The notes beneath the pieces are model-generated. The model was not told the DNA's origin. It did not search any database and saw nothing but the letters and a program-made list of their open reading frames with translations. Made by a program: the position numbers and the translations under genes. This document shows, in pieces, positions 25,410 through 34,430 of a DNA stretch of 64,000 nucleotides. Source of the stretch: Caulobacter endophyticus (GTDB lineage: Bacteria; Pseudomonadota; Alphaproteobacteria; Caulobacterales; Caulobacteraceae); the NCBI RefSeq assembly GCF_029543245.1, contig NZ_JARQWV010000023.1, forward strand, positions 27,075-91,074. Reading direction: 5' to 3'. The first letter of the stretch is position 1, and each line of letters opens with the position of its first letter.

Positions 25410-27332
25410 TCAGGCGCCCTTGGCGCTTGCCGCCGCGGGGGCTGCGGCGATCGGGCCCTGGCTCAGGGTCGGATCCTGGGCGATGACCCGCCTGGCCAGG
25501 ATCTCCGAGCCGCTGCCGGTCAGGTGGCCGTAGTCGAACTGCACCGGATAGCCCTTGGGATCGATCTCCAGGCAATGGCCGCCGGGGCACATGGCCGAAG
25601 CCAGCGACACGTAGCGGGCGCCCTTCCTGCGGGCCAGCTTGCCGATCTCGCGGTCGACGCCGCTGACGTCGATGCGCTGCCCGTCGACGAAGTCGGGATC
25701 ATGCAGGCGGTCGGAGACGGCCAGCAGGCGGGGCAGGGGCGAGCGGTACTCGATGATCGGGCCGAACACGATGACGTCCAGCCCCTGGCCGCGCAGCTTG
25801 GTCAGGGTGGACTCCAGGCGGGGCAGGTCGTCGCGCTTCCAGCGGGCGGCCAGCACCACGGTGTCGACCTTGTGGGCCGGCAGGTAGTCGTCGAACATCC
25901 GGTCCATCAGCGCCACGCAGCGCTCCTCGGCCGAGCCGGGATGGGTCAGGGTCGGCTTGCAGCCCGAGGCGGTGGCCTGCATCACGTTTACCGTCGGCAT
26001 GGCCTTGGCCAGGCCGTACCACAGGTGGGCGGCGTGGCTGTCGCCGATCAGCAGGTAGTCGCGGCGCCTGGGGTCCTGGCGCACGCAGGCCATGTCGAAG
26101 TCGTCGACGGTCGAGCCTGACGGCAGGAAGCAGGTGCCCTCGCGCATCTGGCGGTGGCTCTTGTCGGTCAGGAGGTCGGCGATCTGCTGGACGCGCGGCG
26201 AGTAGCGGTAGGACAGGCCGTGGTCGACCTGGCCGGCCACGCCGACGGCCACCAGCACGGCCGCCGCCACGCCGGCCAGCTGGAACAGCGGCTTGCGCGG
26301 CAGCTTCAGCGGACCGACCCGGAACGGCCGCTCGATCAGCCACCACGAGATCGTCGCCAGGACCAGCGAGACCAGCACGGTGCCGACCTTGATCGCCATG
26401 GCCGGGGCGCCGCCGAACAGGAAGCTGTTCATCTGGGCCCCGACCATCACCGGCCAGTGCCACAGGTACAGCGAGTAGGAGATCAGGCCGATGAACACGA
26501 CCGGCCGCCACGACAGCAGACGGCCCATCAGCGTCGGCCCCGTCTCGCCGGCGGCGATGACCAAGGCCGCGCCCAGGCAGGGCAGGATGGCGGCGGCGCC
26601 GGGGAACGGCATCTGCTCGCGATACAGCAGCACCGCCGCCCCGATCATGGCCAGGCCCGCAACCGCGGCCGCCTCGCGCAGCCAGGCGCTGCGGATCTTG
26701 GGAACCATGCCCAGGGCCAGCACCGAGCCGACCATCAGCTCCCAGGCGCGGTTGTGCGGCAGGTAGAAGGCCGCGCTGGGGGCCAGGGCCACGCTGGCCA
26801 CGGCGCCGGCGAACGAGGCGGCCATCAGGCCCCAGACGATCGGCTTCAGCCGCGTGGGAAAAACCCGCAGCAGGAACGACAGCAACAGCGGGAAGACGAT
26901 GTAGAACTGCTCCTCCACCGACAGCGACCAGGTGTGCAGCAGGAGCTTGGTCGAGGAGTCGGAGTCGAAATAGCCGGCCTGGGTCCAGAAGAAGATGTTC
27001 GAGGCCGAGAACACCGCCGCGATCAGGCTGCGGGCGTATTCCAGCATCTCGCCGGGCAGCAGGGTGAAATAGGCCAGGGCCGTGGTCACCGCCAGAACCG
27101 CCAGCAGCGCCGGCCCGATCCGCCGCACCCGCCGCTCATAGAACCGCAGCAGCGAGAACTCGCCCTTGTTCAGCTCGGCGAAGATGTTGGCGGTGATCAG
27201 GTAGCCGGAGATGACGAAGAACACGTCCACCCCGACGAAGCCGCCGGGCAGCTGGTTGAAGCCGGCGTGGAAGGCCACCACCGGCAGCACGGCCACGGCG
27301 CGCAGGCCGTCGATGTCCTTGCGGTACTGCAT
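25410..27332 (-). CDS. OafA-like membrane acyltransferase with SGNH domain
   Basis: 640-aa inner-membrane acyltransferase. Residues about 1-360 form the acyltransferase-3 domain with some ten membrane segments (YRKDIDGLRAVAVLPVVAFH and GGFVGVDVFFVISGYLI are diagnostic). A C-terminal SGNH hydrolase-like domain follows, with YLLIGDSHAAHLWYGL carrying the GDSH serine. Such fused proteins O-acetylate surface polysaccharide, LPS O-antigen or peptidoglycan; the acceptor here is unknown. No polysaccharide genes adjoin it. The ATG at 27332 begins the family's usual MxYRxDIDGLRA start. Confidence 0.9.
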   Translation of the reverse strand: MQYRKDIDGLRAVAVLPVVAFHAGFNQLPGGFVGVDVFFVISGYLITANIFAELNKGEFSLLRFYERRVRRIGPALLAVLAVTTALAYFTLLPGEMLEYARSLIAAVFSASNIFFWTQAGYFDSDSSTKLLLHTWSLSVEEQFYIVFPLLLSFLLRVFPTRLKPIVWGLMAASFAGAVASVALAPSAAFYLPHNRAWELMVGSVLALGMVPKIRSAWLREAAAVAGLAMIGAAVLLYREQMPFPGAAAILPCLGAALVIAAGETGPTLMGRLLSWRPVVFIGLISYSLYLWHWPVMVGAQMNSFLFGGAPAMAIKVGTVLVSLVLATISWWLIERPFRVGPLKLPRKPLFQLAGVAAAVLVAVGVAGQVDHGLSYRYSPRVQQIADLLTDKSHRQMREGTCFLPSGSTVDDFDMACVRQDPRRRDYLLIGDSHAAHLWYGLAKAMPTVNVMQATASGCKPTLTHPGSAEERCVALMDRMFDDYLPAHKVDTVVLAARWKRDDLPRLESTLTKLRGQGLDVIVFGPIIEYRSPLPRLLAVSDRLHDPDFVDGQRIDVSGVDREIGKLARRKGARYVSLASAMCPGGHCLEIDPKGYPVQFDYGHLTGSGSEILARRVIAQDPTLSQGPIAAAPAAASAKGA

Positions 27333-27632
27333 CTCTATCCCCGAAGTCGGACCTAGCCGATCGCGCGCGCCCCGCCCCGGCGCGTCAACGTCAACCCTGG
27401 AAGGGGACCGATAGGGAGGGCTTGTGACCGTTGCGTGTTCGTCTTCGCATCAAATGTGCGAAAAGGTTGCGCAGGAAAGCTTGACTATTAGGGGTGGCAA
27501 TTGTCGCGTGTGCAAGCGTGCATGACGCCCGCCATGCGGTTGTGAAGACGCGCGCCCGTGCGGCCAGGCGCGCAACGAGTTCACGGCCTGGCCTTCCCGA
27601 TCAGGTCGCCTGGCGGCGGGGCCATGGCCGCC
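27333..27632. other. Intergenic gap of 300 bp
   Basis: The region between the start of the acyltransferase gene and the stop of the next leftward gene should hold the acyltransferase promoter near 27340-27420. I see no convincing open reading frame, tRNA or strong dyad in it. Confidence 0.5.
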
Positions 27633-28334
27633 TCAGCCCTCGGGCGTCACCACGCGCGTCGCCTTGCCGTTCTCGTCCTTGAAGGTGATGCGCGCGCCGC
27701 CGTCAGCCGCCACGCTCAACACCAGGCGCGCCCGGCCCGCGCCGTCGCGCAGAACCAGTTCGGACGCGCCCGAACCCTGACGGCCCAGGAAGGCGCGGGG
27801 CTGACCATCCATGTTGGCCGCCAGCATCGCCGCCTGCTGTTGCTCCGGAGTCATGCCCGCGAGCCGCGTCAGCACGTCATAGTCGATCGACTCCTCGGGC
27901 CGGTCGTTGACGAAGACGCCCGAAACCCGTCGCTTACCGTGTTGGAAGCCCATGATCTGAACCGTCTGATCCTGCTCGTACCCGTCGAAGGTCAGGCTGC
28001 CGCCCGAAGTCTTGACGCCGTCGGCGTTCTTGCCGCCGAACACCAGGCCGCCGACCTCGGTGCCTTCCTCGTTCATGAACAGCAGGCCCGCGGAATCACG
28101 GCCGGGATGGGGAACTTCGCGGCCGCGATAGGGGATTTCCGGAAAGGCGGTCTGGTTCGAGATCACCATCCGCAGGGCGCCGTCCGGCTCGCGCACATTG
28201 ATGCGGTGGACGTCGATCTCGGTGAAACTGGCCGGGCCTACGGCTTTCGCCGCGCCTGACACCATCACCCCCACGAAGACGGCGGTCAGAACGCCAGCAT
28301 AGGCGATAAGCGCCTTTTGCGCGTCGAACTTCAT
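27633..28334 (-). CDS. Hypothetical membrane-anchored protein
   Basis: 233 aa with one N-terminal hydrophobic segment (LIAYAGVLTAVFVGVMVSG), then a soluble, strand-rich part. Recurring motifs such as IDVHRINVREPDGALRMVI, GLLFMNEEGTEVGGLVFGG and PRAFLGRQGSGASELVLRDG suggest a beta-rich fold with phage-tail-like or adhesin-like repeats, but I do not recognise a family. The start at 28334 (MKFDAQKAL) follows GGGGA; upstream in-frame ATGs at 28343 and 28349 are possible. Confidence 0.65.
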   Translation of the reverse strand: MKFDAQKALIAYAGVLTAVFVGVMVSGAAKAVGPASFTEIDVHRINVREPDGALRMVISNQTAFPEIPYRGREVPHPGRDSAGLLFMNEEGTEVGGLVFGGKNADGVKTSGGSLTFDGYEQDQTVQIMGFQHGKRRVSGVFVNDRPEESIDYDVLTRLAGMTPEQQQAAMLAANMDGQPRAFLGRQGSGASELVLRDGAGRARLVLSVAADGGARITFKDENGKATRVVTPEG

Positions 28335-28450
28335 GATGATCATCCCCATTTGAACCGAGCCCGGCCGTCGATCAGGCCGACGCCACCCCGTGCTCAGTTG
28401 CTGCAAGCGCGTTGTTGCGAAGGCCGGTGAATAGCGCGGACCTTGTCGCC

Positions 28451-28567
28451 CTAAAGGTCGTGCGGCTTGGCCGGATGCAACTTGCGGAAGGGGGTGTAGC
28501 GCGGACCCTCCGGCTCTTCAATCGCCGTGCCCGCAGAGACTGGATGCGGTTTGCAGGTGCCTAGCAT
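28451..28567 (-). CDS. Possible 38-aa small protein
   Basis: A short ORF, MLGTCKPHPVSAGTAIEEPE and onward, ends PAKPHDL. Its composition (proline-rich, GC at third positions) is compatible with coding, but there is no good ribosome site. It lies in the 595-bp gap between the preceding gene and the integrase, just outside the island. It could be a small protein or the end of a decayed gene. Confidence 0.25.
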   Translation of the reverse strand: MLGTCKPHPVSAGTAIEEPEGPRYTPFRKLHPAKPHDL

Positions 28568-28699
28568 GTGCTTAGCGGGCTGACGGAGAACGCCGCAACT
28601 TAGCGCCCGCCTTGAGTAGGATGCCGGACGGACGTCATGCCGAGCCCGGCGGGGCTTAAGGCCTTCCCGAAGCCCCGAAATCGTTGTCCTGCTGGAAGT

Positions 28700-28747
28700 G
28701 GTGGTGCCGCCTAGGTGACTCGAACACCTGACCTACGCATTACGAAT
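28700..28747 (-). repeat. attL: displaced 3' fragment of tRNA-Thr
   Basis: This 48-bp sequence is identical to 44870-44917. It corresponds to tRNA positions 31 to 76, from the anticodon stem through CCA, plus two flanking bases. The 5' half of a tRNA is missing (the match stops at 28747), so it is not a functional tRNA. At the probable crossover, CGCAT-TACGA-AT is the anticodon stem-loop. Confidence 0.92.
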
Positions 28748-28866
28748 CCGTGCACTATGTATACGGTCGACTACGGTGGAAGTCGATAGAGATCTGAAAT
28801 GGTTATGGAAAGTGGTTTTCTTTCTACGGTGACCTACGGTCTCGGCGCGGCTTTTTCGATTTCCTA

Positions 28867-28885
28867 TGCTTCCATCTTGCTTCCA
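28867..28885 (+). repeat. Twin TGCTTCCA repeats, left end
   Basis: TGCTTCCA occurs at 28867-28874 and again at 28878-28885, an 11-bp period that is one helical turn. The same pair with the same spacing is at 44785-44803 near the right end. They are good candidates for arm-type integrase or excisionase binding sites. They lie 45-63 bases before the integrase start. Confidence 0.6.
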
Positions 28886-28929
28886 CGACGGCTTCGCTGT
28901 ACCTCGCGCTCCGTTTTCCTGGGGGCAGC

Positions 28930-30147
28930 ATGCCAAAGAAATCGAGTGTGAGGCTGACGAAGCGGCTGGTCGAAAAGGTCCAGCCCGGCGAAACCGTGTT
29001 CGACGCGGAAGTTCCTGGTTTCGGCCTGCGCTGCACGCCGGCGGGGACAAAGTCCTTCATCGTCCAGTTCCGCATGCCGCACGGAAAGCAAGGGAAGGTG
29101 ACCTTGGGCGGCTTCCCGACGCTGACGGTCGACCAAGCGCGGGAAAGGGCTCGTGAGGTACTGGCCAAGGTCAGGGCCGGCGTCAATCCGAGCGCTGACC
29201 GTGCGCGCGAGCGGGGCGTAGAGACCTTTGCCGATCGTGCCGCCCATTACTGCGAGGTCTACGGGGCTCAGCTAAAGGGGCGGACGGTCAAGGACGCCAA
29301 GTATCTGTTGGACAAGTACGCGATCCCGGTCTGGGCAGGTCACAAGATGGCCGATGTCACGCAGGACGACGTTCTCAAGTTAATCACCGGTGTGCGCGAG
29401 AAGGCCGGGCCGTTCCAGGCAAACCGGCTCAGGGCGACGCTCAGCAAGATCTTCAACCTCGCCATGGGAGCGCGTCTATGCACGAGCAATCCGTGTCTGG
29501 GGGTGAAGAAGTACCCGGAGGACCCACGGACACGCTTCTACTCGAACGATGAACTCGCGGCGATCCTGTCGGCCTGTGACAGCTACCCGCTGCAGAACCC
29601 GGCCTGCGCAGTGCGTCTTCTCGTGTTCACGGGGGCGCGCCTCCAGGAGGTCCTGCGTGCCGAGTGGGAGCAGTTCGACCTTCAGCAAGGGAAGTGGCGG
29701 AAGCCGTCGTCCCATACGAAGGCCAAGCGCTTGCACAATCTTGGCCTGCCGACACGCGCGGTCGTGATGCTGCGTGAAATGCGGGCCCTGGATCCCGACG
29801 GGAAGTACGTGTTCCCCGGACGTGATGCGAAATTCGATCCTCAGCATCCTGACCAGGATCTGCGCCGCCCCCGGACGCACCTGGACAACATCTGGAAGTG
29901 GATCGAGGAGCAGACCGGGATCGTTGACGCCAATCGCCACGACTTCCGCCGGACCAAGGCGACGGCCATGCTGGAAGACGCCCAGCCCCTGCCGATCATC
30001 GCCAGCGCGCTCGGACACTCGACGCTGCAGACGACTATGAAGTACACGCAGCTCGACACCACCACGCAGCAATCCGCGTCTAACCGCGCCGTGGACCGGA
30101 TGCTCATCAAGGTCGGTCAGAAGGTGGTTGAGAGCGAGAAGTCCTAG
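28930..30147 (+). CDS. int: Tyrosine integrase of the island
   Basis: 405-aa phage/island integrase with an N-terminal DUF4102-type arm-binding domain (LVEKVQPGETVFDAEVPGFG), a core-binding SAM-like domain (about residues 95-190) and the catalytic domain. Catalytic residues are R237 (TGARLQEVLR), H337 and R340 (HDFRR), H363 (LGHSTLQ) and nucleophile Y372 (MKYTQ). This is the P4-type integrase architecture that commonly targets tRNA 3' ends. It lies 182 bases inside the left repeat and reads into the island. Confidence 0.95.
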   Translation: MPKKSSVRLTKRLVEKVQPGETVFDAEVPGFGLRCTPAGTKSFIVQFRMPHGKQGKVTLGGFPTLTVDQARERAREVLAKVRAGVNPSADRARERGVETFADRAAHYCEVYGAQLKGRTVKDAKYLLDKYAIPVWAGHKMADVTQDDVLKLITGVREKAGPFQANRLRATLSKIFNLAMGARLCTSNPCLGVKKYPEDPRTRFYSNDELAAILSACDSYPLQNPACAVRLLVFTGARLQEVLRAEWEQFDLQQGKWRKPSSHTKAKRLHNLGLPTRAVVMLREMRALDPDGKYVFPGRDAKFDPQHPDQDLRRPRTHLDNIWKWIEEQTGIVDANRHDFRRTKATAMLEDAQPLPIIASALGHSTLQTTMKYTQLDTTTQQSASNRAVDRMLIKVGQKVVESEKS

Positions 30148-30247
30148 ACGGGGGAGGTCTATATTGACCCGGGTCGGCTGCGTCAGGCCCCTCCGGAATC
30201 CTGTTCCCTTATGGGTAAGGTCAACGACCTGGATCCGGAAATCCGCG

Positions 30248-30337
30248 CGCGCACCAACCTGACGCTTCTGTGCGCGTGGCGGGCGTTTTCACTTTCCTTA
30301 TGCCCTGTGCGGCCGAAAACGCCTTTAGGCACAGGGC
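30248..30337. ncRNA. Candidate structured region: hairpin plus pseudoknot-like interlocked repeats
   Basis: In the non-coding stretch after int, CGCGCAC (30248-30254) pairs with GTGCGCG (30270-30276). Next come GGCGTTTTC (30282-30290), GCCCTGTGC (30302-30310), GAAAACGCC (30315-30323) and GCACAGGGC (30329-30337). The first pairs perfectly with the third and the second with the fourth. This A-B-A'-B' order is the topology of an H-type pseudoknot. It could be a small RNA, an untranslated-region element, or single-stranded DNA structure used by the island's nuclease. Strand and expression are unknown. Confidence 0.4.
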
Positions 30338-30411
30338 GTTCGAGCATTCGGGCAGCGATCGCGGACCTGACATTGGTCGCCCTTCCCCGAAATGGCTCAG
30401 GGCGAATGCCT

Positions 30412-31020
30412 TTAGAGGAGGGCTAGCTCGTCCCCGTCGGCGGCGGCAAGCCGGGCTTGGTAGCTGGCCCGCTGATGCTCGATCTTGGAATTGCGGGCGG
30501 CGAGAAACCTGCGAGTGGGGTCCCTCGCTGCTGAGCGAGCGGGCTTCAGCCTTGCAAATTTCCGAAGCCGGTCGGCCAAGAGGATGGCTTCGTGACCGAT
30601 TTCCACTGCCGCATCTGAGGCGATCGGGCCCATGGATGGGCCGCTGTTGCCATACCAGTCGCCGTTCAGGCTCTCGGCATACTGATCGCGCCTGGCTCGG
30701 AACTCCTGCGCTTCCTCATATGCGTCGATCTTCAGGTTCTTGACCGCGGCGTCGGGAAACTCGGCCAGATGGGGGATGTGGGTCACGAAGTTGTCGTAGG
30801 CCTTCCGGTCATAAGCCTCGTCGTTGTGGCTGCAGACGGCCGCGCACTGACTTGCGAATTCCTCGACCAAGTGAGCGAGCTGGAGGGCGGCCCGGCGTGC
30901 TTCTAGTCGCTTCGTCCGGTGTTCGCGCCACCAGGGGGTTCCCTGCGCGATAACCCCGCTGACGACAGCTGAGGCCAGAGATGACCCTACGACGCTTGCT
31001 ATAACGGTCTGTAGGTCCAT
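30412..31020 (-). CDS. Hypothetical membrane-anchored island protein
   Basis: 202 aa with one N-terminal hydrophobic segment (VIASVVGSSLASAVVSGVIA) and a mostly helical, charged remainder with likely coiled-coil stretches (WWREHRTKRLEARRAALQLA, later EAQEFRARRDQY). I know no named family. It is the only leftward gene between int and the restriction operon. The ATG at 31020 (MDLQTVIAS) follows AGGGA; the ORF could extend to 31047. Single-helix proteins with a cytoplasmic helical tail are common on defence-rich islands, but nothing here shows an effector domain. Confidence 0.6.
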   Translation of the reverse strand: MDLQTVIASVVGSSLASAVVSGVIAQGTPWWREHRTKRLEARRAALQLAHLVEEFASQCAAVCSHNDEAYDRKAYDNFVTHIPHLAEFPDAAVKNLKIDAYEEAQEFRARRDQYAESLNGDWYGNSGPSMGPIASDAAVEIGHEAILLADRLRKFARLKPARSAARDPTRRFLAARNSKIEHQRASYQARLAAADGDELALL

Positions 31021-31207
31021 GGCGTCCCTGGCGGTTGAGGTCCGCATAATCTGGTCGAGCGCTCGCGGCCTCGCAAGGTTCGCGTTGCCTGCGCGAGCGT
31101 GGCGTCTGTCACAACGACCGATGCGACAAACGCCAAGGCCTATTTCTTCATCTGACCGGCCCCTCGATCTCTACCAACGCCAGCGCAGTTGAAATATCAC
31201 GTGCGCC

Positions 31208-31234
31208 TTGCCTGAGCGCGCTTGCTGCTATGCT
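31208..31234 (+). promoter_or_regulatory. Possible promoter of the restriction operon
   Basis: TTGCCTG at 31208-31214, a 12-base spacer and GCTATGCT at 31227-31234 resemble the Caulobacter housekeeping pattern with several mismatches. The position, 27 bases before hsdM, is suitable. Confidence 0.35.
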
Positions 31235-31260
31235 ATCGGGCGTTGTTCGAGGGGCGTTTC

Positions 31261-33090
31261 ATGAACCACCAGTCGATGTCGGCCTTCATCTGGTCCGTCG
31301 CCGACCTGCTGCGCGGGGATTACAGGCAGTCGGACTACGGCAAGGTCATACTGCCGTTCACGGTGCTGCGGCGGCTGGACTGCGTGCTGGACGCCACAAA
31401 GCCGGCGGTGCTGGAAGAACTGACCAAGCGCGGCGACGTCGGCGTCGAGCCGTTCCTGGTGCGTGCCGCCAAACAGAACTTCTACAACACCTCGAAGCTG
31501 GACATGGGGCGCTTGGTCGGTGACCCCGATAACATCGCCGCCAACCTCTACGCCTACATCCAGGCGTTCTCGCCGGCGGTGCGAGACATCTTCGAGCGCT
31601 TCGAGTTCGCCGCCCAGGTCGAGAAGCTCGCCAAGGCCGGGCTGCTTTATCTCGTGACAGAGCGGTTCGCCCGTATCGACCTGCACCCTGAGAAGGTCGA
31701 CAACCACCAGATGGGTCTGGCCTTCGAGGAGCTGATCCGCAAGTTCGCCGAGCTGTCCAACGAGACCGCCGGGGAGCACTTCACGCCCCGCGAGGTCATC
31801 ACGCTGATGGTGCACCTGCTCTTCGTTGAGGACGACGCGATCCTGTCCAAGCCGGGTGTGGTTCGCACCATCTACGATCCGACAGCTGGCACGGGCGGCA
31901 TGCTCTCGATTGCCGAGGAGTATCTGAGTGAGCATAGCCCCGGCGCACGCCCGAGCATGTTTGGCCAGGAGCTGAACCCCGAGTCTTACGCGATCTGCAA
32001 AGCTGACATGCTGATCAAGGGGCAGGACGTGACGAACATCGTGTTCGGCAACACCCTCTCCGACGACGGCCACCAGGGTCGCAAGTTCGACTACATGCTC
32101 TCCAACCCGCCGTTCGGCGTGGAGTGGAAGAAGGTCGAGAAGGTCGTCCGCGCCGAGCACGAGCAGCAGGGCTTCGCCGGCCGCTTCGGCCCCGGCCTGC
32201 CGCGCGTCTCGGACGGCTCCCTGCTCTTCCTGCTGCACCTGCTGTCAAAGATGCGCCCGGCCCAAGACGGCGGCAGCCGGTTCGGCATCGTGCTCAACGG
32301 CTCGCCCCTGTTCACTGGCGGGGCCGGCAGCGGCGAGAGCGAGATCCGCCGCTACCTGCTGGAGAACGACCTGGTCGAGGCCATCGTCGCCCTGCCGACC
32401 GACATGTTCTACAATACCGGCATCGCCACCTATGTCTGGATCGTCTCCAACCGCAAACCGGCGGCGCGCAGGGGCCAACTGCAACTGATCGACGCCAGCG
32501 GCTTCTGGAAGAAGATGCGCAAGTCCCTGGGCTCCAAGCGCAAGGAGATGGGCGAGGACGACATCGCCCTGGTCACCCAGCTGTTCGGCGACTTCGTGGA
32601 GGCCCAGATCGCCACGGTGATCGACGCGGCCGGCAAGGAAACCGGCAAGGTCGTGGTGCGGGCCGGCGAGGCTGCGCCCGCCGCGCCCGAGGGCGGAAAG
32701 GTCAAGCTCGCGCCGCTGTCGCGGATCTTCGCCAACGAGACCTTCGGCTACCGCGCCATCACCGTCGAGCGTCCGCTGCTCGACGAGGCCGGCGCGCCTG
32801 TGGTGGGCCTGAAAGGTAAGAACAAGGGCAAGCCGGTCGCCGACAGCGCCCGCCGCGATACCGAGAACGTGCCGCTGACCGATGATGTCGACGCCTACTT
32901 CGCCCGCGAGGTGTTGCCGCACGCTCCCGACGCGTGGATCGACGAGGACAAGACCAAGACCGGCTACGAGATCCCGTTCAACCGCCATTTCTATGTGTTC
33001 GAGCCGCCGCGCGATCTCGCCGAGATCGATGCGGATCTGCGCGAGGTCACGGACCGGATCAAGGCGATGATCGAGAGGCTGGCGGCATGA
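31261..33090 (+). CDS. hsdM: Type I restriction-modification methylase subunit HsdM
   Basis: 609-aa N6-adenine methyltransferase subunit of a type I system. An N-terminal helical HsdM domain (SMSAFIWSVADLLRGDYRQS) is followed by the methylase core: DPTAGTGGML at residues 206-215 binds S-adenosylmethionine and NPPFGVEW from residue 282 is the catalytic motif IV. It forms the M2S methylase and, with HsdR, the nuclease. The ATG at 31261 follows GAGGGG; the frame is open from 31222. The stop overlaps the hsdS ATG (ATGA). Confidence 0.95.
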   Translation: MNHQSMSAFIWSVADLLRGDYRQSDYGKVILPFTVLRRLDCVLDATKPAVLEELTKRGDVGVEPFLVRAAKQNFYNTSKLDMGRLVGDPDNIAANLYAYIQAFSPAVRDIFERFEFAAQVEKLAKAGLLYLVTERFARIDLHPEKVDNHQMGLAFEELIRKFAELSNETAGEHFTPREVITLMVHLLFVEDDAILSKPGVVRTIYDPTAGTGGMLSIAEEYLSEHSPGARPSMFGQELNPESYAICKADMLIKGQDVTNIVFGNTLSDDGHQGRKFDYMLSNPPFGVEWKKVEKVVRAEHEQQGFAGRFGPGLPRVSDGSLLFLLHLLSKMRPAQDGGSRFGIVLNGSPLFTGGAGSGESEIRRYLLENDLVEAIVALPTDMFYNTGIATYVWIVSNRKPAARRGQLQLIDASGFWKKMRKSLGSKRKEMGEDDIALVTQLFGDFVEAQIATVIDAAGKETGKVVVRAGEAAPAAPEGGKVKLAPLSRIFANETFGYRAITVERPLLDEAGAPVVGLKGKNKGKPVADSARRDTENVPLTDDVDAYFAREVLPHAPDAWIDEDKTKTGYEIPFNRHFYVFEPPRDLAEIDADLREVTDRIKAMIERLAA

Positions 33091-34430
33091 GCTTTCCGGC
33101 TTACGAGTCCTACAAGGATAGCGGCCTGGACTGGCTGGGCGCGGTGCCGGACCATTGGCGGCTTGCGCCGTTCTGGAGCTTATTTCGGCGGACGAAGCGG
33201 ACTGGGTTTCCTGACGCTGAGCTGCTCTCCGTCTATCGGGACTACGGCGTCATCCGAAAGGCTGACCGCGACGACAACTTCAATAACGCGTCAGAGGACC
33301 TGAGCACCTATCAGCTCGTCGAACCTGGCGACCTCGCCATGAACAAGATGAAGGCATGGCAGGGATCGCTGGGTGTGTCGGCGCATAAGGGCATTGTCAG
33401 CCCGGCGTATTTTGTCTTCCAGGCTCAACACGCAGAAGACCCGGCGTTTCTTCACTACCTACTCCGGTCGGGTGGATACGCGGTCGGCTTCATGACGATC
33501 TCCAAGGGGATCCGGATTGGTCAGTGGGACCTCGATCCCGACCACCTCGGCACTGTTCCGATCCCCCTTCCGCCCCTTGGGGAGCAACGCGCCATAGCCG
33601 CCTTCCTTGACCGAGAGACCGCCAAGATCGACGCGCTGGTAGGGGCGCAGCGGCAGCTGATCGAGCTGCTGAAGGAGAAGCGGCAGGCCGTCATCTCCCA
33701 CGCCGTCACCAAGGGCCTCGATCCCTCCGTCCCGATGAAGGACTCCGGCATCGAGTGGCTCGGCCAGGTGCCGGCGCATTGGGAGGCGGTGCCCTTGAAG
33801 CGGTATCTCACCGTGCTGTCCGGCTATGCCTTTCCCTCGGCGGGGTTCGCCGACGATGCGGCGGAAGTGCCTCTCCTTCGCGGGGTCAACGTGGGCGTCG
33901 GGCGGGTTCGATGGGACGAGGTAGTCTACTGGCCGAAGAGCGAAACGGGGGAGCTTGCGGCTTGGCAGCTTGCCCTCGGCGACCTCGTCATCGGGATGGA
34001 TCGCCCGTGGATCGCTGAAGGCTTGCGCCTAGCCGAGGTGGCAGAGCAAGACTTGCCGTGTCTGCTTCTCCAACGTGTGGCCGCTCTACGGACCTTACCA
34101 GGGCTCACCAGGGACTATCTGAAGCTCACCCTGCAGGGAGAAGCCTTCTATCACCACTGCGTGCCCGAAATGACCGGGGTCAGTGTGCCGCACATTAGCC
34201 CGGGGCAGATCTACGAGTTCGTCGTCGCCGTTCCTCCGCACGACGAGCAGGAGCAGATTTCAAAACTGGTGAAATCTGTCTCGGGAGATGCTGAACAGCT
34301 GGTGGCTGCGGGCGAGGAGGCCATCGCCCTTCTCCAAGAACGCCGCGCCGCCCTGATCTCCGCCGCCGTCACTGGCAAGATCGACGTGCGCGGTCTCGTC
34401 GTTGACGCTGAAAGCGCCGAGGCCGCATGA
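33087..34430 (+). CDS. hsdS: Type I restriction specificity subunit HsdS
   Basis: 447-aa DNA-recognition subunit with the usual two-fold layout. Target recognition domain 1 (DSGLDWLGAVPDHWRLAPFW onward) is followed by the central conserved helix (PLGEQRAIAAFLDRETAKID to AVISHAVTKGL). Domain 2 begins DSGIEWLGQVPAHWEAVPLK, and a second conserved helix ends LISAAVTGKIDVRG. Both TRDs look complete, so it should read a bipartite target; the target cannot be deduced. Four-base overlaps join it to hsdM and to the DUF4268 gene. Confidence 0.93.
   Translation: MSFPAYESYKDSGLDWLGAVPDHWRLAPFWSLFRRTKRTGFPDAELLSVYRDYGVIRKADRDDNFNNASEDLSTYQLVEPGDLAMNKMKAWQGSLGVSAHKGIVSPAYFVFQAQHAEDPAFLHYLLRSGGYAVGFMTISKGIRIGQWDLDPDHLGTVPIPLPPLGEQRAIAAFLDRETAKIDALVGAQRQLIELLKEKRQAVISHAVTKGLDPSVPMKDSGIEWLGQVPAHWEAVPLKRYLTVLSGYAFPSAGFADDAAEVPLLRGVNVGVGRVRWDEVVYWPKSETGELAAWQLALGDLVIGMDRPWIAEGLRLAEVAEQDLPCLLLQRVAALRTLPGLTRDYLKLTLQGEAFYHHCVPEMTGVSVPHISPGQIYEFVVAVPPHDEQEQISKLVKSVSGDAEQLVAAGEEAIALLQERRAALISAAVTGKIDVRGLVVDAESAEAA

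Noticed and set aside
27481..27510. Sigma-54 promoter (TGGCA motif near 27495)
   Set aside because: The downstream GC element is not at the required spacing and no gene starts suitably after it.
28700..28780. Second tRNA-Thr gene
   Set aside because: Only positions 31-76 are present; the 5' half, including D arm and 5' acceptor strand, is absent, so it is an attachment-site remnant.
30211..30426. A 71-codon + strand ORF after the integrase
   Set aside because: It runs through the interlocked inverted repeats, lacks a ribosome site and overlaps the end of the leftward gene.
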